From Fistulifera solaris (taxonomy: Eukaryota > Bacillariophyta > Bacillariophyceae > Naviculales > Stauroneidaceae), in NCBI GenBank assembly GCA_030295235.1, contig AP026162.1:2046001-2110000 (forward strand): a DNA stretch of 64,000 nt, written 5' to 3'. Shown here piece after piece: positions 46,251 to 57,003 of the stretch (position 1 is the stretch's first letter; each line of letters opens with the position of its first letter). The notes under the pieces were generated by a model, which worked only from the letters and a program-made list of their open reading frames with translations, was not told the DNA's origin and did not search any database. The position numbers were made by a program, and so were the translations under genes.

Positions 46251-48658
46251 ATGGTAAGTTAATTCTGCATTGTTGTTTTGTAGATTGTTGCGGGAGCGGC
46301 AACGACAGCGATCGAGGTGCTTTGGGCTGGAGGCGAAGTTATCTCGTCGACCGGCGGTGATGCGAACGCTTGTAATGCTCATTCGCTTCTCGTGGCAAAT
46401 TGATCTCACTCAATTGTTTCTCTTTCTCTTTTAAAACAGTCTGCCGAAGCTGAAAGCTATGCCTTCTCGGCTGATATCAATCAGCTTCTTTCGTTGAGTA
46501 AGTATCAAATACAACGACCCGCTTTGGGTGGTCGTCGCACGAATGACTGCAATCTTTCTTTCACGTCGGATCTTTCTCACATGTTTCACTCTTTTTTACA
46601 GTCATTAACACGTTCTACTCGAACAAGGAGATTTTCTTGCGTGAGTTGATTTCCAACGCGAGTGATGCCTTGGATAAGATCCGCTACCAGTCCTTGACCG
46701 ACAGCTCCGTCTTGGACGCCGAGCCCGAACTTCAAATCAAGTTGATCCCCGACAAGGCCAACAATACCTTGACGATCGAAGATACCGGTATCGGTATGAC
46801 CAAAGCCGATCTCGTCAACAACCTCGGTACCATTGCCAAATCCGGCACCAAAGCTTTCATGGAGGCCCTTTCGGCCGGTGCGGATATCTCCATGATTGGT
46901 CAGTTTGGTGTCGGTTTCTACTCGGCGTACTTGGTCGCCGACCGCGTTGAAGTCGTCTCCAAAAACAACGATGATGAATGCTACATTTGGAGCTCCGAAG
47001 CCGGTGGATCGTTCACGGTCACCAAGTGCGAAGATTCCGGCATTGGACGTGGGACGCGTCTCATCTTGCACATGAAGGAGGACATGTCGGAGTATTTGGA
47101 GGAGAAACGCATCACGGATTTGGTCAAGAAGCACTCCGAATTCATCGGTTTCCCAATCAAGCTTTACACGGAAAAGACTGAGGAGAAGGAAGTCACCGAC
47201 GACGAGGATGAGGGAGGAAGAAGGCGACGACGACAAGCCAAAGGTCGAAGAAGTCGACGACGAAGAGGATGCCAAGAAAGAGAAGAAGACCAAGAAGATC
47301 AAGGAGGTGACGCACGACTGGAAGCACTTGAACAACATGAAGCCCATCTGGATGCGCAAGCCGGACGATGTCACGCATGACGAGTACGTTTCCTTTACAA
47401 ATCCATTTCCAACGACTGGGAGGAACACGCTGCTGTCAAGCACTTCTCCGTCGAGGGTCAGCTCGAGTTCAAAGCCATTTTGTTTGCTCCTAAGCGTGCT
47501 CCGTTTGACATGTTCGAGGGTGGAGCCAAGAAGAAGTGGAATCACATCAAGCTTTACGTCCGACGTGTGTTCATCATGGACAACTGCGAGGAGCTCATGC
47601 CCGAATGGTTGCAGTTTGTCAAGGGTGTAGTAGATTCCGAGGATCTTCCTCTCAACATCTCTCGTGAGACGCTTCAGCAGAACAAGATCCTTCGTGTCAT
47701 CAAGAAGAACTTGGTCAAGAAGTGCATTGAGATGTTTACCGATTTGACCGAGAATGAGGACTCGTACAAGAAGTTCTACGAAGCCTTTAGCAAGAACTTG
47801 AAACTCGGTATTCATGAAGATTCGACCAACCGTGCCAAGATTGCTAAGCTTCTCCGATACTACTCTACCAAGAGTGGCGACGAGATGACGTCTCTTGACG
47901 ATTACGTCAGCCGCATGGACGATAAGCAACCTGGCATTTATTACATTACGGGTGAATCGAAGCGCGCCGTCGAGACTTCTCCTTTCTTGGAGCGACTGAA
48001 GAAGAAGGGATACGAAGTTATTTTCATGACTGACCCCATCGATGAGTACGCTGTTCAGCAGCTCAAGGAGTACGAAGGAAAGAAGTTGCTCAGCGCGACC
48101 AAGGAGGGTCTCGAAATTGCTGATGACGAGGATGAGAAGAAGGCTTTCGAGGAAGCCAAGGCTAAGTGTGAGGGATTGTGCAAGCTCATGAAGGAAGTTC
48201 TCGATGACAAGGTTGAAAAGGTTGTCATCTCCTCGCGTCTCGCTGATTCTCCTTGCGTTCTCGTCACCGGCGAGTACGGATGGTCTGCCAACATGGAACG
48301 TATCATGAAGGCGCAGGCGCTTCGTGACGCTTCTCAGTCGGCTTACATGACTTCCAAGAAGACGATGGAAATCAACCCCCAGAACGCCATTATTGTTGCT
48401 CTTCGCGACAAGGCCGAAGCCGACCAAAGCGACAAGACGGTCAAGGATTTGATTTGGTTGTTGTACGACACCTCTTTGCTCACCAGTGGTTTCTCGTTGG
48501 ACGAACCGTCTACTTTTGCCTCTCGCATCCACCGTCTTGTCAAGTTGGGTCTTTCGATCGACGATGCTGATGACGACGATGATGCCGAATTGGACGACAT
48601 GCCGGCTGCTGTAGAAGACGATGACAACGATGAGTCCGCCATGGAACAGGTCGATTAA
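46251..48658 (+). CDS. HSP90: Cytosolic heat shock protein 90
   Basis: Exons are 46251-46253 (just the ATG), 46440-46497 and 46602-48658; the introns are 186 nt and 104 nt, both GTAAGT...CAG. The GHKL ATPase domain carries the N-box [15 protein letters not shown] and the glycine loops [10 protein letters not shown] and [13 protein letters not shown]. An acidic linker with a lysine-rich patch leads to the middle domain ([30 protein letters not shown]) and the C-terminal dimerisation domain. The end is M-E-Q-V-D, a variant of the MEEVD TPR-docking motif. Two one-base breaks (a GGG run near 47210 and a T run near 47395) offset each other; the corrected length is 705 aa. There is no organelle presequence or ER-retention signal, hence cytosolic. 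Confidence 0.97.
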
Positions 48659-49497
48659 GGAGATATCGATTGTAGATAGAAAACATTGCAGGTTTAGCTA
48701 GGTCATATTACTTCTTTGCATGTCTTTGTGCTGTAATTCTTTTTTTCTTTCATACAAAGTACCAGGGAGGGTGCTTCGCTGTAGAATGTGAATTGAACGA
48801 TGCGAGTGCGTTTGGCAGCTTTTGCTTTTTTCGCTTTGATTGAGATGAATCAATCAAGGCGTGAAGCCATCGCGCGTGGCGTCTGTATTTGTGGTGCGTC
48901 GGGCCCGGGTGCATGTAGTCGGCTCCGGAGTTTAGCCTCTGCGGCTTCGTTCTCGCCCTTTCCGCAAACAGGGTCTCGTTCCCCGGGGACTAATCGAAAT
49001 AAGAGTCTAAGCTTGACCAAGTACCTTCCATGCGCTCTCTGCGCCACCAAAAAACTTAAAAATCATCGCCGTTCCAGTAAATAAAGCTACGAGATTTTGG
49101 ACGCCAAAGCATACAAGGTTGTACTTCTGAAAATTTGAGAAGGATATGTCATCTTAAGTAACCTTGCTCTAGCTGGAGGCATGCCGAATGATTAAGGTGC
49201 GCCTATAATCGTGTTTGTGGGTGTCGTCGATAACTGTCTCCCTATATAGCAAAGTAAATTGCATAGGCTTCACAGTACAATCCCAAACACGTTTGATGCT
49301 TAACGTCATCGGATTACAACGGATCCTACTTAAGCAATAAATTGGCACGATTCGTTAAGTATCCTTACGTAATCGGTTTGCGTTTTCGGAGCATTGTTTG
49401 TTGATAATAATTAGCCGCGTCGCAGCCACAAGTTTGGCTTGTGCGTCTTCCTTCGATTTGCGATACGTTTCATAATTAATAACTAAATATCAACCAA
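48659..49497. other. Intergenic region with a GC-rich patch
   Basis: About 840 bp. The stretch 48880-48985 is clearly more GC-rich than its surroundings and contains GGGCCCGGG and CCCCGGGG. Open frames there (48800-49084 plus, 48850-49050 minus) match no family I know. No RNA gene is recognised. Confidence 0.4.
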
Positions 49498-50572
49498 ATG
49501 AGGCGCTCTTGCACCGTACTTATTTCCACCGTTGTCTTCACGTTGCTCCTCGCAGTCAGCGGCGTGCTACTTTGGCAATACCTTCCTGAAGAGTCTCGAG
49601 CCAAAGTCGCCAGTACCTTCATCGATACAGAAGAGCCAGACTATCAATTTTCTCAATGCCTCCCGACAGACGCGAATTGCTGCAATGGGCTTAATAACAC
49701 CTGTGATTTGAGATTAGATGAGGTTCTGTTCGCTGGTTTACACAATGCGATGGCCGCGCGAGAAAATGGTTTCTTATTGGGAGCGAATCATGATCTTAGT
49801 ATGGAGAAAGCTCTAAAATACGGTTATCGGGCGATCAATGTCGATTTTGGACTGTGCAGCGGTGTTCCTCAGCTCTATCATGGTTCCTGTGAACTTGGAA
49901 CGAGAAACCCTGTCGACCTACTCTCCCATATCGTCAAGTTCGTCGGCGAAAATCCTACCGAGACCATTATCATCACTGTCCAGTTCACAAAGGATTCGGG
50001 CGAGACTGATCCGGCAAACATAGCTACGTTAGATGATTTGGTGGCGGTTGTAAATGCTGTAGACGGACTAGTGGAAAAGTTGTATGCACATCCGGACCTC
50101 TCAGAGCCCTGGCCAACTCTCCGCGAACTACAGACCCTTGGAAAACAGATCATTCTCTTCCACTACAACGTCGATATTTGCTATGAAAGCGGCTGTCCTT
50201 ATGGCTTTCATGATTATTTTGTTTACGCAGAAGAGACCGAATTCGAACTTGTAACCCTGCTGGAAGTAGAAGATACGACAAGATCCTGCAATGTGACACG
50301 AGGCAGCAATGTAGCCACTTTCTTTGGAATCAACTTGTTTTTGACGTTACCTTCTCGGGATGTGGCGGCCGAAGTCAATAGCCTACCATTCTTGCAAAGC
50401 CATGTGAGCGATTGCGAACAGCGAAATGAAGGCAACTTGGCCAACATCGTATGGGTCGACTTTTGGACTCAGGGAGAACTTCCGGTCTTCGTCCAAAGAC
50501 GAAATCACAATCGCGGTGTGCATAGCCAACAACGGCACGAAAGATGATTTTAATATGCTAAAAAAGACTTAG
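49498..50572 (+). CDS. PI-PLC X-domain (PLCXD-like) protein, membrane-anchored
   Basis: A signal anchor (VLISTVVFTLLLAVSGVLLW) is followed by a short cysteine-containing segment and a PLC-like TIM barrel. Family marks are FAGLHNAMA (catalytic histidine region), AINVDFGLCSGVPQLYHG (second catalytic His in YHG), LLSHIVKFVGENPTETIIITVQF and VWVDFWTQGELP. Such proteins are related to bacterial PI-PLC and usually lack Y and C2 domains; the substrate is probably a glycosylphosphatidylinositol or phosphoinositide, facing the lumen or outside. One extra base near 50498 shifts the end; corrected, the protein continues with KDEITIAVCIANNG and stops at 50572 (357 aa). Confidence 0.78.
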
Positions 50573-50626
50573 TATTTATAATAAAACGTTTAATACAAAC
50601 AACGTGCTTGGCTGACACCAATTCAA

Positions 50627-52647
50627 TTACTGATTCGAAAGCTCAGGGACTTTCACACGGGCTACATTCGTAACTTTCTCTGACCAGTAATCTCCAACTT
50701 CCTTCATCTTTGATTGCCAGTAGTTTTCGTTTTCCATCATCAGCTTAGCAGATCGGTCTATTTCATCTTGAAGAGCTTTGACTTGACAAGCACTCTCTAC
50801 TTGGTACTCCAACTGTAGAGCTTCTAATTCAGCGCACTGTCGCTGAAAGGCAGCAATTTGCTCTTCAAGAGCAATAGGATCGCGTCGAGAGGCAACTTTA
50901 CTTTCCATCGCATCCACCTCACGTTGTCGTACCGCTAACTTTGCTTTGTGTGTTTCCTCTTCATCTTCCATCGTTTTCTCGCATTTTGCTGTCTTTTCTT
51001 TCACAATGTGAAGCTGAGCGTCAGCGGCCTTGCACTCGTCATGACTTCGCTGAACCTTATCGAGCATATCTTGATACTTTTCCTTGGTCTCGTCAATTTT
51101 AGCATTGATGGATGCAATGATATCGTCCAGTTTGGGCGCGACTTCATCTTTGAATGCCACCCCAGTAATCACTGAGTCATTTTTCGCCAGTAGCTTGTCT
51201 TTCTTCAAGACAGCCTTTAGATTGACAAGCGCGGGCCCATGGGTGGGAACGAACTGTAGATCCGAAAGTTTGGAGTTGTAGTCCACAATGGCAGCATCCA
51301 GAGCATTGCACACTTCATCAAGGTCACTCTGACTGGCTGTCAGTGCTTCCTTGCGTTTATCACGAAGAGCACACGATCTATCCATGGCTTCGTTCAAACC
51401 TTTCAGCTCATTCTCCAGAGCTCGCAGATCGTCAACCGACATTTTCTGATTCGAGATCTCGTCTTTCAACGATCGAATGTGCCCGTTCATCTTCTCCAAT
51501 TGCTCATTCGTCTTCTCCAACTCGGCCGTCCGTTCCTTGATTTTCTGCTCAAGGTTACACTTGTGCTCATCCATTTGACGAACCAAGTCATGATACTGCT
51601 CAAGTTCCGTTGCGTATTCCTCTCTTTTTTGTGTGTAAGATGAAAGACTGAACAAAGGATGCAGTGTTAGAGATGTCGGCAGTCATATCATACTAAATCT
51701 TGGAACATCTGTCGAACTTACTCTTGCGAATCGTTCGTGAGATCCGCGATGCGCTCCACAATGGTCGCATTCAATTCGGTGACACGTTCGACTTCCTGTA
51801 TAAGAAACTGGTTGTCACGATCAATGCCTTCTGCCAACTGGAATTCGAGTTCCTCTCTGAGTTTCGCATCTCCATTCATGTAGGCCTCGTATCCGTGAAA
51901 CAAGTACTCGAAGAACATCTTGGATGCTTTCGCATCGAGATCCTCATAGCTTTCGAAAGGCTTATCTTCCACGTTCTCTTTGTCGGCAAGTTTGCACTGA
52001 ATGTGTTCGACCAACCAAGCCAAAGCCGCGAGTAATGCAGGCCAAGTGTGCGGAGAACCCGCAGCGACGAGTGCAGTCTTGGACACGTTGAAGGGATATC
52101 CGAGACACTTGAAACTAAGAAAGACTTCGTCCTCAAATTTGAGTTCGCCTTTCTGAAAGTTCGGATCAATGAGACGCAACATGAACGTGCAAATGTTTCT
52201 AAAGTCCTTGGCCGAGGGGCGAGTCAATGTTTTCGTCGAGACCGGACTATCGTATCGAAAGTCGAGAAGGAAGGTGAGCAAGTCCTTGATGCACTTTTGC
52301 TGAAACGCCTTTTCTGTAATAGGACGAGTGTCTACTTTGGCGGCTGCCGCAGGAGGAGGGATGAGAGAAGGTCGGCCTCCGATACTCGCTCGGCCCCCCA
52401 TGCTTTTGCGACGACTCGAAGCGGTCGTGGCGGTAACTCCAGGACTGGGCGGCACCATGTTCTCACGTCCGTCAATTCGAGGGAGCATCGACTTGCGAGA
52501 GCGAGGAGGTTTGGGGATTTTGTTTGCACTGGGCGAGGGTTGAGCAGCAGGGCCGCCCACCGACATTCTTCTGCGTTGATTGGCTGACCCCGTCGGAATG
52601 GGCCCCAGCGTCATGCGGCGGTTCGGCGTCTGAAACGATGAAGGCAT
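50627..52647 (-). CDS. NDC80: Kinetochore protein NDC80/HEC1
   Basis: Exons are 52647-51722 and 51647-50627, with a 74-nt intron (GTAAGT to TTGTTCAG and a TCTAAC branch site); 648 aa. The basic, serine/proline-rich N-terminal tail is followed by the calponin-homology microtubule-binding domain (about residues 115-230: FQQKCIKDLLTFLLDFRYD, GELKFEDEVFLSFKCLGYPF, SPHTWPALLAALAWLVEHIQ). A long coiled coil to the C-terminus includes KREEYATELEQYHDLVRQMD. NDC80 with NUF2, SPC24 and SPC25 links kinetochores to spindle microtubules. The gene is divergent from MAM33. Confidence 0.93.
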
Positions 52648-53051
52648 GGCTGGATAGTTCGATATGTACTTTAGTTCAGTGCAACTGTTGAGAACGAACA
52701 CAAAGATTGTCGAAATGCTTTTGCAAAACTCTGTTTTTGTCACGCAAATTTTGTGAAGCAATCGCGGTGTTACGAAGGAGCGGTCGGCGCGCAGATACTT
52801 AGCGTAGAATTTCGTATACATAATATTCACATGCATAAAAGTATTGTTTATACATAGGTGCGCGCAGAGATGACGTGCGCGACAATGACGTCATAAGATT
52901 TTCGCACATGGTGGGCGCGAAAATGAAAGTCGAGATCGGCGCCACCGCGCAAGATTCACTCTCGTCCCCTCCATCCAACCAAAATCAGAATGCAATCATA
53001 CGGTAATATTACGAAGCCATAACTATCAACATCTTTTAACAAGCCAACACC
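52648..53051. other. Divergent promoter of NDC80 and MAM33
   Basis: 404 bp shared promoter with no gene. It contains CRE-type sites, listed separately, and a repeated GGCGCGAAAATGA-like GC box near 52914. Confidence 0.5.
52886..52893. promoter_or_regulatory. CRE-type palindrome TGACGTCA with a nearby half site
   Basis: A perfect TGACGTCA is preceded by a TGACGTG at 52871-52877, both about midway between the divergent NDC80 and MAM33 starts. This is a bZIP consensus; in diatoms the same core is a CO2/cAMP-responsive element. The role here is inferred. Confidence 0.4.
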
Positions 53052-53801
53052 ATGAGCAAGTTCATTGCATCGACGCTTCTCCGTTCACGTCTGTCGCAAC
53101 AGTTGACGTCGAAGAGCGCTATCCTTCCTCATCTGATGATGAGAAGCGCTCCTCGCACTGCCACTTTGTTGCCAAAGATGTCAACGCGGGCCATGTCCGG
53201 AGAAGCCCGTCAGACCCTTGTGGATATTTTGGGACGGGAGCACGCCGAAGAGATTGAGAATGAAAGTACCACCATGCCGGAGGACTTGGGCTCTTTGAAA
53301 AAGACGCTCGAGAACGATTGGAAAATTGTCGATGACGGTGCCATGACCAAACTCTACCGCACCATCGGCTCTTCGAAAGTACAAGTTACTTTCCACTGTC
53401 AAGATGCAGTCGAAATGGATGACGAAGAAGATTTCGATGAGGAGGCTCTGGAAGCCGCGGCTCCGGTACGATTCACCGTGACTGTCACGAAAGCTGGAAA
53501 GACTCTAGCCATGACTTGTATCACCACCGAAGATCTTTCCGTGTCAATTCAGAACATTGTCAACACTTCCGATCAGCAGGCAGAAACTATGCTCCGTGAA
53601 AATGTGATTCCATCCGATGTTTATCAAGGACCCGAGTTTGTGGAGCTTGCGGAAGATCTACAGGATGCATTCCACAACTATTTGATCGAAGACGTGGGTA
53701 TCGGATCAGACTTTGTTTCTTTCGTTTCGATGTATTGCGACTTTAAGGAGCAGACTGAGTATGTCAACTTTTTGGAGGACACGAAAGCAATCTTGAGTTA
53801 A
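53052..53801 (+). CDS. Mitochondrial matrix acidic protein MAM33/p32-like
   Basis: A 249-residue single exon without frame breaks. The first 48 residues are basic, serine-rich and free of acids, a mitochondrial presequence. The rest has the p32 fold: an N-terminal helix, an acidic DEEDFDEE loop, the RFTVTVTKAGKTLAM strand pair and the C-terminal double helix (ELAEDLQDAFHNYLIEDVGI, then YVNFLEDTKAIL). p32/MAM33 forms an acidic homotrimer in the matrix linked to mitoribosome function and respiratory complex expression. The assignment is firm; the precise role in diatoms is unknown. Confidence 0.92.
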   Translation: MSKFIASTLLRSRLSQQLTSKSAILPHLMMRSAPRTATLLPKMSTRAMSGEARQTLVDILGREHAEEIENESTTMPEDLGSLKKTLENDWKIVDDGAMTKLYRTIGSSKVQVTFHCQDAVEMDDEEDFDEEALEAAAPVRFTVTVTKAGKTLAMTCITTEDLSVSIQNIVNTSDQQAETMLRENVIPSDVYQGPEFVELAEDLQDAFHNYLIEDVGIGSDFVSFVSMYCDFKEQTEYVNFLEDTKAILS

Positions 53802-54111
53802 TTCCAAAGAATGTATTTCAAATGAAATTAGGTTAGACGATAAAGCTGATAGTTATACAGTAGAAAAATAAGTGATAATATCACAATAGTCCCTAGAATT
53901 CTTAGCAGCAAATAGATGAGCACTTAGTTGAAACACGAACACGAACTAAAGAATACGGACTAGAACATACATACCCATGACTGAAATTCCGGTCACGAGA
54001 AAAGGTAATATACACTTTTACTTATAGTAGCGTTTCCACGCTAAATATAAGCAAATAATAACAAAAAATGAAACACGCTTATTGTCGAAGGATAACAATA
54101 AAAAGTGCACC
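53802..54111. other. Intergenic region, no gene seen
   Basis: AT-rich spacer with no supported gene. A CTTATAGTAGCGTTTCC fragment near 54020 recalls the TATAGTA fragments at 13.7 and 17.6 kb. Confidence 0.4.
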
Positions 54112-55188
54112 ATGAGAATCCACCAACAGATCTTGTCAACCGTGCGGCTCTGCATTATCCTTTCTAGTCTGTTTGATCATTCCTTATCTTTTACTGCAGC
54201 CGGTCGTCCGGCGCGAAGGCCAATGAGTGCTTTCAATGATGATCTCGCATCGACAACGTCACTCGATTCGTTGCGCGAGGAAGTTCTCGATCATATTCTA
54301 GAAGTTGCCATTGAAGCTTCCACTAAAGCGGGTGCTATCATTTTAGGCAATGCGGGAGGTGCGGAAATCACGGAACGAAAAGCAAACAGTCGGGATCTTT
54401 TGACATTGATTGATCCTCTTTGTGAGAAGGTATGTTGACCGTTTCTCATGTAATTCTTTTCTTTGACGAACTAATACAACAATTCATTTGACAACAACAC
54501 AAAACAGACAATCCGTGAGACAATTTTGGAATCATTTCCTCACCACAGCTTTTTGGGCGAAGAAGATGTACCCCCCGGGCCCGAGGCCAGTGCCGCTGCT
54601 TTGGACGCTCGATTGGCAGACGATGCGAATTGGTTGTGGATTGTCGATCCCATTGATGGGACTACGAATTTCGCGCACGGTATGCCGCTTTGCATGCCGT
54701 CGGTGGCGGCTACCTATAAGGGAGAAGTTATAGTGGGGGTCATTTACGATTGTCATCGCGACGAAATGTTCACCGCCGTGAAAGGACGCGGTGCGTACAT
54801 GAACAACGAACGCATTTACGTGGGAAAACAATCCACTGTGGGAGACGCTATTGTTGCCATGGGATCACCACCCGGTGAAACGAGTATGGAAATGAGTCTG
54901 AAAGGAGTGAACGCCCTCATGCCGAAAGTGCGAACGATTCGCATGTTGGGAAGTGCCGCCATCATGCTCGCATGGGTGGCGAATGGTCGACTCACGTGCT
55001 ATTGGGAGTATGATCTCAGTTCATGGGATATTGCTGCCGGTGCTTTGCTGGTCGCGGAAGCTGGAGGTAAATTTACCGATCTTGCTGGCAATGAATTCTC
55101 GCTGCGCAATCGGAAAATCTGCGCGAGCAATGGACTGGTCCATGACGATATACTGAAGATACTCCGAGACGATGCGGGCATTGTATAA
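54112..55188 (+). CDS. Inositol monophosphatase family phosphatase, plastid-targeted
   Basis: Exons are 54112-54429 and 54508-55188, with a 78-nt intron (GTATGT to AAAACAG); 332 aa. The N-terminus has a signal peptide ([15 protein letters not shown]) with an SLSF end, a plausible plastid import site. The enzyme carries the metal-binding motifs [21 protein letters not shown] and, near the end, [12 protein letters not shown]. The family dephosphorylates inositol monophosphate; plant plastid IMPL proteins also act on histidinol phosphate or L-galactose phosphate, so the substrate is open. It converges on the PHO88-like gene. No frame break is seen. Confidence 0.9.
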
Positions 55189-55238
55189 AATATTATAGTC
55201 GAAAAAGTGCATAGGATTGAGTGATGTTATTTTTAAAG

Positions 55239-56293
55239 TCATTCATCGTCCACTAGCACACTTTCTTCTTCCTCGACATCCTCATCGCCATCCACCTCGT
55301 CGACGACACTTTTTTTCCTCGGTGGCGGACTCATCATCTTCCTCTTCGACTTCTTCTTGAGAGTCAGTTTCCTCCTCTTCTTCAGTTTCATCTTCTACAA
55401 AAACCTCTACTTCTTCCTCTGTGTCCGTGACTGAGATCGTCTCTGTTGCCGGAACTTGACATTCCTGCATTCGAGTCAATGGAGATGGTGTTTTAAAGGG
55501 CCGTTCGAGATTCCGCCCTAAACCGTAGACCTGAAATAAGGGACTGTAAATGAGATTGCTAAGTCCAAGAATGGACTGAATGATCAAAGGCTGAACCTGC
55601 CCCATTTTGAAATGCAATATCCACATGAAGAGCATATTGAAAATCATTCCACTTTGCATGGATCGAATTTGCTTTAAATCGTATTCGAGTACCGTCGATT
55701 TGGACGACAGAAACGAGGAAGCCAACGACTTCATCATGGCGTTGCCTCCCGTTTCGTCTCCCAATTGCGACTGCAAGACTGACGTCAAAGGGCTCTTCAG
55801 TTCGATCGGGGTTCGATCGTTCTGTGAAACTGCTTGAATCCGTGCGTATAAGAGAAACAGCTGGTAGATAACCAAAAACGCCACAAAAGCAAATCGAGTC
55901 AATTTGACCACTGTCGGACTGAACAAATCCACTTTCCGTGCCAGTAACATGACTCCGATACTCGCGTAAAAGTTTAACATAGGAGATGGAACCAATGGTT
56001 CGTCATATTTCTCTACATTCATTTCGATTCGTACGCCGCTGTCGACGATATCCTCGTCTTCTTCTTCATCTTCCGTTTCATATTCTTCTTCCTCCTCCTC
56101 TGTCGAAGAACCTCCACGGATATCCATTATCCGTCTGGCAACAGTTTGTTGTTGTCCCCAAGGTTTTGATGACACGACAAAGGGAGTGTCGCGGAGGAGA
56201 AATCGCATTCGTCGTCGTCGATGCCCAGAAAAGCGTCAATGCGAGTAGTGCAAGACATTTCCCCCAAGGAAAATGGTTCCGTAATGCAGCCAT
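55239..56293 (-). CDS. PHO88/SND3-like ER membrane protein
   Basis: The most likely start is the ATG at 56293, which opens a signal peptide (CLALLALTLFWASTTTNA). The body lies in the next frame and begins MDIRGGSS plus an acidic stretch. The core matches Pho88/SND3: MLNFYASIGVMLLARKVDLF, a TM helix (FAFVAFLVIYQLFLLYARIQ), STVLEYDLKQIRSMQ, a second TM (MIFNMLFMWILHFKMG) and PLIIQSILGLSNLIYSPLFQ. A long acidic tail follows. SND3/Pho88 serves SRP-independent targeting at the ER. Two one-base excesses, near 56160-56240 and in the A7 run near 55305, when removed give 350 residues with the stop at 55239. Confidence 0.85.
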
Positions 56294-56438
56294 TCTCCTC
56301 TTTGAAGTTATAAAGAGAAGGATTCTATGAGGGACGATTTGAATAGCAAGTGATGCTTGATCGACGCCACGAAATCTTTGGAAAGCCGCAGCCAGAGGAC
56401 GAAAACGCAACATTTTTCCTTACCAGGTACCAGGAAAC

Positions 56439-56507
56439 GGCGTTAAAATTCTGCCTCGCCGTAGGCTCTACGTAGAAATTTGTACTGAGAGGCAGAATTT
56501 TAACGTC
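56439..56507. repeat. Inverted repeat sharing a motif with the window start
   Basis: The two arms pair over 17 bp with a loop of about 33 nt. The left arm and part of the loop (56439-56472), reverse-complemented, match 311-343 at about 31 of 34 positions. Confidence 0.75.
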
Positions 56508-56869
56508 CTTTCCAGTACTTGTACAATCCCCCTTGCAGAATTTTACGGAATTTACTTAACAAAGCGACAAAAAATAACATGGATTATGTCTACTTATCGA
56601 CAACCATTTTTGACTGTGGTCCAATGTGTTAAGTTACAACCATAATGGATTCTTGACAATGATCGTTAAATTAAGGTTTATTCCTTAAAAGCTGATTAAC
56701 CTTAATGTTTTTGGACATGTCACCTGACGTTTATGGTTTTCAAGCTACACATTTGACCAGAGTACAGAAATGGTTTCGGAAGACTAACTAGAATCCATGT
56801 AATTTTGTTTCGTTCAGTTAAATAAAATCCGTGAGTTTCTGCAAGGGGATTGTAAATTGTAACATAGGA

Positions 56870-56902
56870 CATAGGAGTAAGTAGTTTCTACTTACTCCTA
56901 TG
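56870..56902. repeat. Perfect 15-bp hairpin
   Basis: CATAGGAGTAAGTAG is followed by a TTT loop and then its exact reverse complement. It lies about 100 bp upstream of the PPOX start codon. Confidence 0.9.
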
Positions 56903-57003
56903 ATTGTAAGGAAAAAGTTGAGAAAAATGAATGCGCGCAACACCTCATCCATCACCCTGCGTTTGTTGATGTTTCATTCCTTTTCTTATTCTACAAAAAC
57001 ATC

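Larger units (their letters stand above)
56294..57003. other. Divergent promoter with inverted repeats
   Basis: Between the PHO88-like and PPOX genes. It holds a 17-bp inverted repeat around GTTAAAATTCTGCCTC (about 56440-56457) and its reverse complement (about 56490-56507), a related TGCAGAATTTTACGG at about 56535, and the perfect hairpin at 56870-56902. Confidence 0.6.

Noticed and set aside
46586-48532. 648-codon open frame on the minus strand opposite HSP90
   Set aside because: It is an antisense shadow created by the codon use of HSP90; it has no family signature, and it spans the HSP90 frame breaks and an intron boundary.
46251-48658. HSP90 (and GCN2, POLR3A, BCS1-like) as pseudogenes
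   Set aside because: Breaks are single bases at homopolymers, they balance to intact frames, and splice sites and all catalytic motifs are preserved; sequence error is the simpler explanation.
48800-49084. Small plus-strand protein in the GC-rich island
   Set aside because: No family, no conserved motif; the open frame is explained by GC-rich composition.
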